Positions 45,001-53,449 of a stretch of 64,000 nucleotides of DNA are shown one piece after another. The stretch is taken from contig NZ_JARXYJ010000001.1 in assembly GCF_029894425.1 (NCBI RefSeq), positions 3,534,001-3,598,000 of the forward strand, written 5' to 3'. The notes below the pieces were generated by a model. The model ran no database searches and was not told where the DNA came from. It was given only the letters and a program-made list of their open reading frames with translations. Source of the DNA: Streptomyces sp. SAI-127. Lineage in GTDB: Bacteria > Actinomycetota > Actinomycetes > Streptomycetales > Streptomycetaceae. The translations under genes were made by a program, and so were the position numbers. The number at the start of each line of letters is the position of its first letter. Within the stretch, counting starts at the first letter, position 1.

Positions 45001-48000
45001 GCCGTCACCGCACGGGCGGAGGCATCCGAAGCGGCCTTGGCGAACTGCCGGGCCGAGGTGACCAGTGCCTGCACCTTGCCGCGGGCGCGAGCGAGGTCCG
45101 TGTTGGCCCGGTCGAACAGCGCCTTCTTGGGCTTGAGGATGCTGTTCGGGTCGTTCTCCAGCGTGTCGTGCCAGTACTTCTGCCAGAGCAGGATCTGCTC
45201 GGCGAGCCACGCCTGACCGATGGCCTCGATCATGTCGTCCGTGGCCTCGCGGGTGGCCACCGCGGCGTCCGCCTCCGCCTGCAGGATCGCGGCGCGCGGG
45301 GCGGCCTGGGCGGCGTACTCCGCGTTCCACTCGGCGGTCGCCGTGGACAGGACCGCGCCCAGGGCGTTGTTCGGGTCCACTGGGTCCTGATGGTCGCAGG
45401 ACGACCAGGCCTGCTTGAGGTTCTCCACCTCGAAGCGGAACTCGGCCGAGTCCGCGGCGGGAGCCTTGTTCAGGAAGCCGCCGTGCCGGAGGTAGGAGGC
45501 GACGTCCGTGGCCGTGGTGCCGCCGGCGAACCGGGTCTGGTTGACCGAGGTCTCCCGCAGCATCTCGTCCGCGGCCCAGTCGTTCCAGATGTCCTTGCCG
45601 CGGTTGTCCTCGGTGATCTGCCGGGCTCGCGTTACGGACTCGGCGCTCGCGTTGCTGTGACCGTCCCAACCGAGCCGGCCGGCCAGCTCCGCCTGCGTGA
45701 ACAGGGTGAACTGCAGGGTCTTGGCGTCGAACTCGGGCGCGTGCAGGGAGATCTCGTCGCTGAAGGAGCTGAGCGCGTACGGGCGGTTGGCGTCCTCCAG
45801 ACCGGAGGTGCGGGCCGCCGAGGCGTCCCGGTAGGCAAAGGCCGCGGTACGGTCCTGGCTGCTGGCCCGGCCGAGAGCTTCGAGCCCGATGAGACCGCTG
45901 TCGCCGACGATGGCGTGCAGTTCGGCGGCGGTGCCGGTCAGGCCTTCGATGGCCTTGGCCTTCATGTTGGCGCCGCCGACGTGCAGAGCGACACCTGCGA
46001 TGCACTGGTCCCTGCGGGGCGTGCTGCGCTTCTCGCTGATGAGCCGGGTCAGCTCGACCAGCCTGCCCCGGCCCTCGTAGGCGTCCAGGAAGATCTGCCG
46101 GATTCCGGTGGAGACCTTCTCGATGGCCTCGGCGAGTGCGGGGACGCGGCCGACGATCACCGCGGAGGACGGGACGTCGACGAGGGACCACAGGCAGTCC
46201 TCGGTGCCGTCCAGGGCCAGGCACTGCTTGACCTTGGCGGTCCCGAACTCGTCGAGAAGGATCTGCCCGCCGTTGGCGGCCGTCCACTCCACGATGTCGA
46301 CCGAGACCGCGACGAGCGCGTCCTGGTAGGCGTCGAGGCAGGTCTGGCCGCAGGCGTCCAGCAGTATCTGCTTCTCCTGCGCCCCCAGCACGGCCCAGTT
46401 GGCGGAACCGCCCTCGATGGGCGTGTTGCCGTCCTTCAGGGCGTCCTGTCGCTCGGCCTCGTTCTGCTCGCGCTGTTCCTGTTCGGCCTGCGCGGCGGCG
46501 TCCTCGGCCGCGTTGCTGTCGGCGTCGGCGTCGGCCGCCTTCGTCTCGGCGTCCTTCGCGTTCTGCTCGGCCTCGGTCGCCTCGTTCGCGGCGTCGCTCG
46601 CGGCACCGGCCGCGCGTGAGGCGAGTTCCGCGGCCTGCGCGGCACTGCGCTCGGCCTCGGTGGCCTCCCGGTCGGCCTGCGCGGCCTCGGTCTCCGCCTC
46701 ACCCGCGGTGTTGCGGGCGCTGACGGCGTCGGCGCCGGACTGCTCGGCATAGCCGGCGGCGGACTCGGACGCCTGCTGCGCGGCCTTCTGCGCGTTCTGT
46801 GCCTCGGTCGCGGACGCCTGGGCACGGGCCACGGCCTGCGTGGCGCGGACCGAGTCCGCCGCCGCTTGCGCGGCCGCCTCGGCGGCCAACTTGGCGTCCC
46901 CGAGTGCCTGTTCGGCCGCCTGCTGCGCGGCCTCGGCTGCGTCCGCGGCCTCGGCCGCCTTCGCCTCCGCTGCCGCGGCCTGCTGCTCGGCCAGGGTCTT
47001 CGACTTCTGTCCGACGAGTACCGCGAACGCTGCGGACGCGTCCTTCTCCTGGTACGGGGTGCCGATGGCCACGGCCTCGTTGGCGGCGGCGATGGCCTGG
47101 CCGGCACTGTCCCGGGCTGCCAGCGCGGCCTGTCCGGCGGCGTAGGCGCGACCGGTCGCGGTGGCGGCCGTGGTCACGGCGGACGCCGCCTCGATACCCG
47201 CGCCGGATGACTCCTCCGCGGCTTTCTTCGCCAGCTCGGTGGCGTTCTCCGAGGCGGTGGCGGCATTGTCGGCGCGCAGGGCGGCGTCCTGAGCGGCGTC
47301 GAGGGCCTTGGCGGCGGCGGAGTGCGCGTTCGCGGCGGCACCGGACGCCTTCAGATATGACGACCACGCCTCGTCGGCGCTCGCTTGCGCCCGCCCGGCG
47401 GCCGCTTCCGCCTTGGTGGCGGCGGAGCGGGCAGTGACCGCTGCGGCCCCGGCCTCGTCGGCGGCTGTCTGCGCGGCCGTGGCGGCGGTGGCGGCATCGG
47501 CGGCGGCAGTACGGGCCTTGTCGGCGGCCTCTCGGGTCTCGGCTGCGGCTGCCGTGCCTGCGGCTGCCGTGGCAGCTGCCTGGAGCGCGGCCGCGCGGGC
47601 GGCGGTGGCCTGCTTCTTCTGCAAGGCGGCCACGGCCGCGGTACGCGCGGTGGCGGCGGCCTTGGCCTTGGCATCGGCGGTGGTGCGCTTTGCCTTGGCC
47701 GTGGCGGCCGTCGTCGTGGCGGCCGACTTGGCCTCCTCGGCGGCGGTCTGCTTCGTGGCAGCCTCGTCCTCGGCCTGCTGGGCCTTGGCACGCTCGGCGG
47801 CGGCGCTGACACGGGAGGCGACGGCGGTGGCCTTCTCCAGTTCGGCCGTGGCGCGCTGCGTCTGCGCCGTGGCCGCTGACTCGCGGGCCTCGTCGCTCTC
47901 CTTCTCGGCGGTGGCCTGCGCGGTCTTTGCCTCGGCGGCGCTGTCCGCGGCCGCCTTCGCCTCGGAATCCGCCGTGTCGGCGGCGGCCTTGGCCTGCGCG

Positions 48001-49466
48001 GCCGCTTCCTCGGCGGCGATCCGACGGAACTCCGTGTTCACCGCGTGCGACTGGGTCTGCGCCTTGGCCAGCAGGGTGTCGCCGTCGGCGACGGTCGCGT
48101 TGGCGGCCTCGAGGGCAGTGCGGGTCGCCTTGGCTGCGGCCTCGGCGGCAGCGCTGGAGGCGCGGGCGACCTGGACCGACTGCTGGGCGTACATCAGACC
48201 GCGCCCACGCGGCACGTCGTTGGCGTCGGCGATGCCCCACGCCTCCTGCTGCGCGGTGGCCGCCTTCTGGGCCGCGGTGGCGGCGGCAGCGGCGTGCTGC
48301 TCGGCCGAGGCGACCAGCGCGGGAATCTTGTTCCGGGCAGCGGCGAGGTCGGCGTCCGCCTTGTCGTAGAACGCCTGGTCCGGCTGGCTGAGGGCACCGG
48401 GGTCGGCGGCGATCCTGTCCTGCCAGTACTTGCGCCAGGTCAGGATCTGCTCGGCGAGCCAGGCCTGCCCGATGGCCTCGATCATGTCGTCCGTGGCTTC
48501 ACGGGTGGCAAGGGCGGCGTCCGCCTCCGCCTGGATGATCGTGGCACGTGGGGCTGCCTGGGAAGCGTACTCGAGCTCCCACTCGGCCATCCCCGTCATC
48601 ACCGGGCCGTTGAGCACGCGGCGGACGTCGACCGGATTCTGGTAGTCACACGCGGCCCAGGCCTGCTTGAGGTCCTCGACGATGATCCGGTACTGGGCCG
48701 AACCCTCGGCGGGTGCCTCCTTCAGGAAGCCGTTGTGCTTGAGGTAGAGCGCGATGTCACTGGCCGTCGTACCGCCAGAGAACGTCGTCTGGTTGACAGA
48801 GGAATCCTTGAGGAGATCATCAGCGGCCCACTCTTCCGCCCACTCGTACTCCTCCTCGTTCTCCGCTGTGATCTCGCGGGCCCGGGCAATGGCCTCAGCA
48901 CTGGCGTTGCTGTGCCCCTCCCAGCCAAGCCGGCCCGCCAGCTCCTCCTGAGTGAAGAGGGTGAACTGCCGTACGTCAGCGTCGAACTGGGGTGGATCCC
49001 ACATCATGTCGTCGCTGGCGTAAGCCGAATTGACGTAGGGCGTGTTGGCGGCATCCAGCTCCGCGGTACGGGCGTTGGAAGCGTCCCGATAAGCGCTGGA
49101 GGCTTCCTTGTCGGCATCCGCTGCCTGCCCAATGGGCTCCAGCCCGATCAGACCACTGTCGCCGACCAGGGCATGCAGCTCGGCGGCGGTGCCCGTCAGG
49201 CCCTCGATGGCCTTGGACTTCATGTTCGCGCCGCCATAGTGCAGCGCCACGCCTATCAGGCACCGGTCAAGCCGTTGTCGTTCACCGCTGCTGTTCCGGA
49301 AGAGCCCGTCATCCACTTCGGGCTCTGTGTCCGCCGTGGCGGGTACGGCCTGAACCACACCCATCAACACGGCGGCCGCGGTGAGGAGAGCTGTCCCGCT
49401 GACGCCCCTCGTCACCGCATCGCGCAGGCGTCGTCGGCGTCTGCCGACGTCTTTGAACGATGGCAT
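42027..49466 (-). CDS. 2,479-residue secreted tandem coiled-coil protein with toxin-like C-terminus
   Basis: A signal peptide (RRRRRLRDAVTRGVSGTALLTAAAVLMGVVQAVPATA) precedes two homologous modules. Module A (~65-1010) begins LDRCLIGVALHYGGANMKSKAIEG. A linker (~1018-1148, QTCLDAYQDALVAVSVDIVEW) separates it from module B (~1149-2080), which begins DQCIAGVALHVGGANMKAKAIEG. Each has a globular head with GLIGLE, FTLFTQ(E/A)ELAGRLGW and RGRGLMYAQQSVQVARAS, then an Ala-rich coiled coil. A Cys-containing pre-toxin region and a 180-residue C-terminus (DDEIVKKCQAILKDLVKDGDHIVLG..., 42030-42569) follow; there is no HINT domain. ATG 49466 was chosen for the signal peptide; its ribosome site is poor and ATG 49505 is possible. 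Confidence 0.82.
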   Translation of the reverse strand: MPSFKDVGRRRRRLRDAVTRGVSGTALLTAAAVLMGVVQAVPATADTEPEVDDGLFRNSSGERQRLDRCLIGVALHYGGANMKSKAIEGLTGTAAELHALVGDSGLIGLEPIGQAADADKEASSAYRDASNARTAELDAANTPYVNSAYASDDMMWDPPQFDADVRQFTLFTQEELAGRLGWEGHSNASAEAIARAREITAENEEEYEWAEEWAADDLLKDSSVNQTTFSGGTTASDIALYLKHNGFLKEAPAEGSAQYRIIVEDLKQAWAACDYQNPVDVRRVLNGPVMTGMAEWELEYASQAAPRATIIQAEADAALATREATDDMIEAIGQAWLAEQILTWRKYWQDRIAADPGALSQPDQAFYDKADADLAAARNKIPALVASAEQHAAAAATAAQKAATAQQEAWGIADANDVPRGRGLMYAQQSVQVARASSAAAEAAAKATRTALEAANATVADGDTLLAKAQTQSHAVNTEFRRIAAEEAAAQAKAAADTADSEAKAAADSAAEAKTAQATAEKESDEARESAATAQTQRATAELEKATAVASRVSAAAERAKAQQAEDEAATKQTAAEEAKSAATTTAATAKAKRTTADAKAKAAATARTAAVAALQKKQATAARAAALQAAATAAAGTAAAAETREAADKARTAAADAATAATAAQTAADEAGAAAVTARSAATKAEAAAGRAQASADEAWSSYLKASGAAANAHSAAAKALDAAQDAALRADNAATASENATELAKKAAEESSGAGIEAASAVTTAATATGRAYAAGQAALAARDSAGQAIAAANEAVAIGTPYQEKDASAAFAVLVGQKSKTLAEQQAAAAEAKAAEAADAAEAAQQAAEQALGDAKLAAEAAAQAAADSVRATQAVARAQASATEAQNAQKAAQQASESAAGYAEQSGADAVSARNTAGEAETEAAQADREATEAERSAAQAAELASRAAGAASDAANEATEAEQNAKDAETKAADADADSNAAEDAAAQAEQEQREQNEAERQDALKDGNTPIEGGSANWAVLGAQEKQILLDACGQTCLDAYQDALVAVSVDIVEWTAANGGQILLDEFGTAKVKQCLALDGTEDCLWSLVDVPSSAVIVGRVPALAEAIEKVSTGIRQIFLDAYEGRGRLVELTRLISEKRSTPRRDQCIAGVALHVGGANMKAKAIEGLTGTAAELHAIVGDSGLIGLEALGRASSQDRTAAFAYRDASAARTSGLEDANRPYALSSFSDEISLHAPEFDAKTLQFTLFTQAELAGRLGWDGHSNASAESVTRARQITEDNRGKDIWNDWAADEMLRETSVNQTRFAGGTTATDVASYLRHGGFLNKAPAADSAEFRFEVENLKQAWSSCDHQDPVDPNNALGAVLSTATAEWNAEYAAQAAPRAAILQAEADAAVATREATDDMIEAIGQAWLAEQILLWQKYWHDTLENDPNSILKPKKALFDRANTDLARARGKVQALVTSARQFAKAASDASARAVTAQQQAYGIADAAEVPRGRGLMYAQQSVQVARASGAAATAAAKATETALNAANATVSTSQALLALAQTEAHAVNTEFRRIAAQEAAAQAKAAADKADAYATSAANNAAIAKKAKEDAAREEEEARQAAADAQRTRAVAELERANAAAYRATAEHERDIASGHEADAVAQGRIASDARASAEASGTVASDKRKVAEQAERDAVAARDGALEAEQRRDSLIAKAEALEANAAADEGTEAATASRAAATDARSAANTATTAATNARTSANAATAAAVNAREAATKAQGAASRARAAADATWASYLVAAGSAATAHAKAAEAIDASEAAAADAKGAKAESDKANAAAKTAKTEAAAARSEAQQTANWAAVTAGKAQAAVASSLAARDSAAAVTRPAQEAIALGTPYQEEDSSAAFAVLTGQSSLTVAQQQAAAAAATAGLAEEFSTEAKALAAQAAADMKLALEASAAAAADALRAARAYQRAQASANQAAADAKAAQGSAERADGYAMSAGEDALAANWAANEAEQDAVAADNAATEAEKDAAHAREVATQAEVDAAAARTAADKAEIDATAAEKAAAGAREAAEEAQSAADRTETTGNTEQIQQGVTTGIGGVWAVLDHIEYIGDPKNVVKDNCNPIIHIGDCTITADVTYRSHVELYMCLAESFTGTCSAADTLYLGPEVTEAETKRLSHTLTMTEFNSGIDPIDVLLGDFIGCAKLLTPGLSGGSWGDCAWAASWFVAGVIFRTAKAAVMAMDAAIKTGVGFMAAFQSLRTIGLTEAAVQGIVRRIFQRVGVACEVADTATFKVASYSVMAASSDDEIVKKCQAILKDLVKDGDHIVLGVNAGKNNPGSDNLAGVVGGQTFNGKPYDIELPASMGLGVRPIWTVGVERAVSNPNVKITVSLDGVQGAENADDALKLLLARGETITGSDWEVIRSGGYGTAWEMVKLRTAVRVGDRNWRSIEWRMWNPDTKKYDVVKPERFSYPNNGGLVPDE

Positions 49467-49724
49467 GTCCGTCTGCCCAACAATCTCTTCGACGTTCGGC
49501 AGCATCAACCATGGGCATGACAGACATCGGTTGTCGCCGCAGCGACGCCCCCCGTACGGCATGCGCCGGAGCTTGCCCCTCCCATGGGCCGGCACCGCCG
49601 CTTACCCGACGACGCTCTCACGGAGTGATCTTCACGGAAAGGTCAAATAATCTTCATCAACTTCCCAGACGGCGCCATGGAGGGACAAAAAGTGTCAACG
49701 CTTGATCACATCGTTACCTGACGC
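49467..49724 (-). promoter_or_regulatory. Upstream region of the giant gene
   Basis: 258 bp without a gene. Read on the minus strand it contains TTGACA (49693-49698) and TTGACC (49641-49646), either of which could be a -35, but I see no well-spaced -10. It is more A/T-rich than its surroundings near 49630-49700. Confidence 0.3.
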
Positions 49725-51425
49725 CTAGAACCCAGGCGGCTCTGTATACGTCCCCCACTCGTCCCGCAGCACCCCGCAGATCTCACCGAGTGTCGCCTCC
49801 GCCCGCACCGCGTCCAGCATCGGCTCGATCATGTTGGACCCGTCGCGGGCGGCAACGAGCATGCCGTCCAGGGCAGTTCGTACGGCGGCCTCGTCACGGG
49901 CGGCCCTACGACCGCTCAGCACCCGCACCTGCTCCCGCTCCACCTCGTGGCTCACCCGCAGGATCTCCAGATCGCCGGTGACCGAGCCATGGTGGACGTT
50001 CACCCCCACGACCCTCTTCTCGCCCTTCTCCAGGGCCTGTTGGTACCGGAAGGCCGACTCGGCGATCTCGCCCGTGAACCAGCCGTCCTCGATGCCGCGC
50101 AGGATGCCGGAGGTGACGGGCCCGATGGGGTGCTGCCGGTCGGGGTGCGCCCTGAGCCCGCGCTCCTTGATCTGCTCGAAGATCTCCTCCGCGTCCGCCT
50201 CGATCCGGTCCGTCAGCTGCTCGACGAACCACGAACCGCCCAGCGGGTCGGCCACGCTCGCGACCCCGGTCTCCTCCATGAGCACCTGCTGGGTGCGCAG
50301 CGCGATCTCCGCGGCCTGCTCTGAGGGGAGCGCGAGCGTCTCGTCCAGCGCGTTGGTGTGCAGGGAGTTGGTCCCGCCCAGGACCGCGGCCAGCGCCTCG
50401 ACCGCCGTACGCACCACGTTGTTGTACGGCTGCTGCGCGGTCAGCGAGACACCCGCGGTCTGGGTGTGGAACCGCAGCCACTGCGCCTTCTCAGAGCGCG
50501 CCCCGTACACGTCCCGCATCCACCGCGCCCAAATGCGCCGCGCCGCCCGGAACTTGGCGATCTCCTCGAAGAAGTCGACGTGCGCGTCGAAGAAGAAGGA
50601 GAGGCCGGGCGCGAACACGTCGACGTCCAGCCCGCGCGACAGTCCCAGCTCCACGTACCCGAAGCCGTCCGCGAGCGTGTACGCCAGCTCCTGCGCCGCC
50701 GTGGAACCGGCCTCACGGATGTGGTACCCGGAGACGGACAGCGGCTTGTAGGCGGGGATGCCGGCCGCGCAGTACTCCATCAGGTCGCCGATCAGGCGCA
50801 GGTGCGGCTCGGGTTGGAAGAGCCACTCCTTCTGCGCGATGTACTCCTTGAAGATGTCCGTCTGGAGCGTGCCGTTGAGGACGGCGGGATCCACGCCCTG
50901 CCGCTCGGCCGCGACCAGGTACATGCAGAAGACGGGGACGGCCGGTCCGCTGATCGTCATCGACGTCGTGACGTCACCCAGCGGAATGTCCCGGAACAGG
51001 ACCTCCATGTCCGCCGCCGAGTCGATGGCGACCCCGCAGTGCCCGACCTCGCCGAGGGACCGGGGGTCGTCGGAGTCCCGCCCCATCAGCGTCGGCATGT
51101 CGAAGGCGACCGACAGGCCGCCGCCTCCGTCGGCGAGGATCTTCTTGTACCGCTCGTTGGTCTGCTCGGCGTTCCCGAACCCGGCGAACTGGCGGATGGT
51201 CCACGTCCGCCCGCGGTAGCCCGTCGGATACAGCCCGCGCGTGAAGGGGTACTCCCCCGGCCACCCGATCCGCTCGAAGCCTTCGTACGCGTCCCCGGGC
51301 CGTGGCCCGTACACCGGCTCCACGGGATCACCCGAGAGCGTGCTGAAGTCGGCCTCACGCTTGCGCGAGGCGTCGTACCGGGCCTGCCAGCGTCGGCGGC
51401 CCTCTTCGATGGCGTCAGCGTCCAT
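49725..51425 (-). CDS. icmA: Isobutyryl-CoA mutase large subunit
   Basis: 566 residues. Substrate-binding TIM barrel of B12-dependent acyl-CoA mutases: YPFTRGLYPTGYRGRTWTIRQFAGFG, NERYKKILADGGGGLSVAFDMPT, LGEVGHCGVAIDSAADMEVL, GYHIREAGSTAAQELAYTLADG. The separate B12-binding domain (DxHxxG) is absent, which matches IcmA, whose partner IcmB is encoded elsewhere. It interconverts isobutyryl- and n-butyryl-CoA, feeding polyketide precursors and valine breakdown. ATG 51425 gives MDADAIEEGRRRWQARYD, the start I recall for IcmA; the ribosome site is poor. meaB lies 12 kb away. Confidence 0.93.
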   Translation of the reverse strand: MDADAIEEGRRRWQARYDASRKREADFSTLSGDPVEPVYGPRPGDAYEGFERIGWPGEYPFTRGLYPTGYRGRTWTIRQFAGFGNAEQTNERYKKILADGGGGLSVAFDMPTLMGRDSDDPRSLGEVGHCGVAIDSAADMEVLFRDIPLGDVTTSMTISGPAVPVFCMYLVAAERQGVDPAVLNGTLQTDIFKEYIAQKEWLFQPEPHLRLIGDLMEYCAAGIPAYKPLSVSGYHIREAGSTAAQELAYTLADGFGYVELGLSRGLDVDVFAPGLSFFFDAHVDFFEEIAKFRAARRIWARWMRDVYGARSEKAQWLRFHTQTAGVSLTAQQPYNNVVRTAVEALAAVLGGTNSLHTNALDETLALPSEQAAEIALRTQQVLMEETGVASVADPLGGSWFVEQLTDRIEADAEEIFEQIKERGLRAHPDRQHPIGPVTSGILRGIEDGWFTGEIAESAFRYQQALEKGEKRVVGVNVHHGSVTGDLEILRVSHEVEREQVRVLSGRRAARDEAAVRTALDGMLVAARDGSNMIEPMLDAVRAEATLGEICGVLRDEWGTYTEPPGF

Positions 51426-51499
51426 ACCTTCGAAGTTACTAGGACGTCCAAGTAAATGCGAAGGACGACCGCCGTACGCGTGCCGTACGGCGGTGGAGG

Positions 51500-51838
51500 T
51501 TACGCCTTGACGGGCTCCGGAGTCCCTTCGGTGAACTTGCCCTCCAGCTCGCGGCTGATCTTCCGCTCCACGAAGAAGGCGGCCGTCGGGATCGTCCCGG
51601 CGAGCAGCACCCACACCTGCTTGAGGATGGGCCACCTCGCCTTGGAGCCCAGGTCGAAGGCGAAGACGAGGTAGACCACGTACAGCCAGCCGTGCGCGAT
51701 GGCGACGACGCGGGTGACGTCCGCGGCGCCGTCGATGTCCAGGCCGTACTTGGCGATCATGCTCAGGCACAGCAGGACCAGCAGCACACCGGTGACGTAG
51801 GCCAGGACGCGGTAGCGGGTCAGCACGCTCTTTTTCAT
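51500..51838 (-). CDS. DUF3817 small integral membrane protein
   Basis: 112 residues, three helices (LAYVTGVLLVLLCLSMI, VVAIAHGWLYVVYLVFAFDLG, VWVLLAGTIPTAAFFVERKI). It ends with a basic/acidic tail. DUF3817 family, function unknown. The start MKKSVLTRYRV fits the topology better than GTG/ATG positions upstream. A second DUF3817 gene lies at 55972-56322. Confidence 0.88.
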   Translation of the reverse strand: MKKSVLTRYRVLAYVTGVLLVLLCLSMIAKYGLDIDGAADVTRVVAIAHGWLYVVYLVFAFDLGSKARWPILKQVWVLLAGTIPTAAFFVERKISRELEGKFTEGTPEPVKA

Positions 51839-51881
51839 GCCTACGAGCGTAACCACGCGTTCCGGGCGATCTTCCCGCGGG

Positions 51882-52391
51882 TCAGTCCTCGTCGAAGTCG
51901 TGCGCGGAGACCCTCAGCGGCCGCAGCATCGCGAAGATCTCCGCGCACTCCTCGGCGTCGTACACGCCGAGCCCGAAGTCCATCGCCATGAGGTCCCGCG
52001 TGGCTGCCTCGACGACCTCGCGGCCCTTGTCGGTGATGGAGGCGAGGGTGCCGCGGCCGTCGTTGGGGTTCGGGCGTTTGTCGACCAGACCGGACCTGAC
52101 CAGGCGGTCCACGGTGTTGGTGACCGACGTGGGATGCACCATCAGTCGCTCACCGATCTTCGACATCGGCAGCTCGCCGGCCTTGGAGAAGTTGAGCAGC
52201 ACCAGCGCCTCGTACCGCGCGAACGTCAGCCCGTACGGCTTGACCACGGCGTCTACCTCGGCGAGCAGGATCTGGTGCGCACGCATGATGGAGGTGATCG
52301 CGGCCATGGACGGCACGTTTCCCCAGCGCTGCTTCCAGAGTTCGTCGGCGCGGGCGATGGGGTCGAAGGGAAGACTGAGCGGCTTCGGCAC
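51882..52391 (-). CDS. MarR-family regulator
   Basis: 169 residues, winged helix: ITSIMRAHQILLAEVDAVVKPYGLTFARYEALVLL, MSKIGERLMVHPTSVTNTVDRLVRSGLVDKRPNPNDGRGTLASIT. The GTG start has only a weak AAGG. The DUF3817 gene follows 43 bp downstream on the same strand, so they may be co-transcribed. Confidence 0.9.
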   Translation of the reverse strand: MPKPLSLPFDPIARADELWKQRWGNVPSMAAITSIMRAHQILLAEVDAVVKPYGLTFARYEALVLLNFSKAGELPMSKIGERLMVHPTSVTNTVDRLVRSGLVDKRPNPNDGRGTLASITDKGREVVEAATRDLMAMDFGLGVYDAEECAEIFAMLRPLRVSAHDFDED

Positions 52392-52460
52392 GGCAACGAC
52401 CTTACCGGCCGGTCACATCGTGGTCAGCACCGTCTCGCCTATCAGACGGAAGCCACACCG

Positions 52461-52502
52461 CACCCGCACCCGCACCCGCACCCGCACCCGCACCCGCACC
52501 CG
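52461..52502. repeat. Hexanucleotide tract (CACCCG)7
   Basis: Seven uninterrupted CACCCG units in the 122-bp gap between the SMP-30 stop and the MarR start, i.e. in the MarR 5' region. Length variation by slippage could alter MarR promoter spacing. Confidence 0.9.
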
Positions 52503-52513
52503 CCCGACAACCG

Positions 52514-53419
52514 CTACACCCTCGGTGCCCCAGTCACCGACATCACCAGGGAGTACAGAGAAGTGGTGGCCGCGATGAACATCCGGTTCCCCTTCGGCCC
52601 GCCGAAAGTCACGTTGGCCACCGGCTCCGGGACGCGGATGCGGCCGATCAGCGTGCCGTCGGGGTCGTAGCAGTGGATGCCGTCGGCCAGGGCGGCAGCC
52701 CACAGTCGGCCCTCGTCGTCGAAGCGGATGTTGTCGAAGTGGACGCCCCCGCGGGCCTCGGCGAAGACCTTGCCGTCCGAGAGCGTGCCGTCGGCATGGA
52801 TGTCGTACTCGTGGATCCGGGCCGCCCGCGAGTCGGAGACGTACAGCCGCTGCTCGTCGGCGGACAGGATCACGCCGTTGGGCCCGTCCAGCCCGTCCGC
52901 GGCAAGACACACCTCACCCGTGGCCGGATCGATCCGGTACACATGGCACGCGCCGATCTCGGACTCGGCCCGGTGCCCCTCGTAGTCGCTGAGGATGCCG
53001 AAGTCGGGGTCGGAGAACCAGATCGTGCCGTCGGAGCGTACGGCGGAGTCGTTCGGGCTGTTCAGGCGCTTGCCCTGGTAGCGCTCGGCCAGCACGGTCA
53101 CCGTGCCGTCGGGCTCGGTGCGGGTGACGCGGCGGTTTCCCTGTTCGCAGCTGACGAGGCGGCCCTGGCCGTCGACGGTGTTGCCGTTGGTGTTGCCTGC
53201 CGGGGTGCGGAAGACGCCGACCGTGCCGGTGGTCTCGTCCCAGCGCAGGAGGCGGTCGTTCGGGATGTCGCTCCAGATCAGCTGCCGCCAGGCGGGCAGA
53301 TGGACAGGGCCCTCTGCCCAGCGGCAGTCGCCGTAGAGCACCTCCAGCCTGCTGTCACCGTTGGTACAGGGCCGGAAGCGGTCGTCCAGGATCTCGTAGA
53401 GGCTGTCGGAGCCGGGCAT
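52514..53419 (-). CDS. SMP-30/gluconolactonase-like beta-propeller hydrolase
   Basis: 301 residues: CRWAEGPVHLPAWRQLIWSDIPNDRLLRWDE, GNTNGNTVDGQGRLVSCEQGNRRVTR, NSPNDSAVRSDGTIWFSDPDFGI, DGPNGVILSADEQRLYVSDS. Metal-binding Glu, Asn and Asp positions of the family appear present (AEGP, SPND, SDS). It probably opens a sugar lactone; substrate unknown. The ATG follows GAGGACACC. Confidence 0.92.
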   Translation of the reverse strand: MPGSDSLYEILDDRFRPCTNGDSRLEVLYGDCRWAEGPVHLPAWRQLIWSDIPNDRLLRWDETTGTVGVFRTPAGNTNGNTVDGQGRLVSCEQGNRRVTRTEPDGTVTVLAERYQGKRLNSPNDSAVRSDGTIWFSDPDFGILSDYEGHRAESEIGACHVYRIDPATGEVCLAADGLDGPNGVILSADEQRLYVSDSRAARIHEYDIHADGTLSDGKVFAEARGGVHFDNIRFDDEGRLWAAALADGIHCYDPDGTLIGRIRVPEPVANVTFGGPKGNRMFIAATTSLYSLVMSVTGAPRV

Positions 53420-53449
53420 GGTGTCCTCTCGGGTCGGGGGTGGGACGGG

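Noticed and set aside
41904..49520. Several long plus-strand frames (e.g. 41904-44528, 44544-46619, 48045-49520)
   Set aside because: Same antisense effect from GCC/GCG-rich repeats; products are Gly/Arg/Leu-rich without domains.
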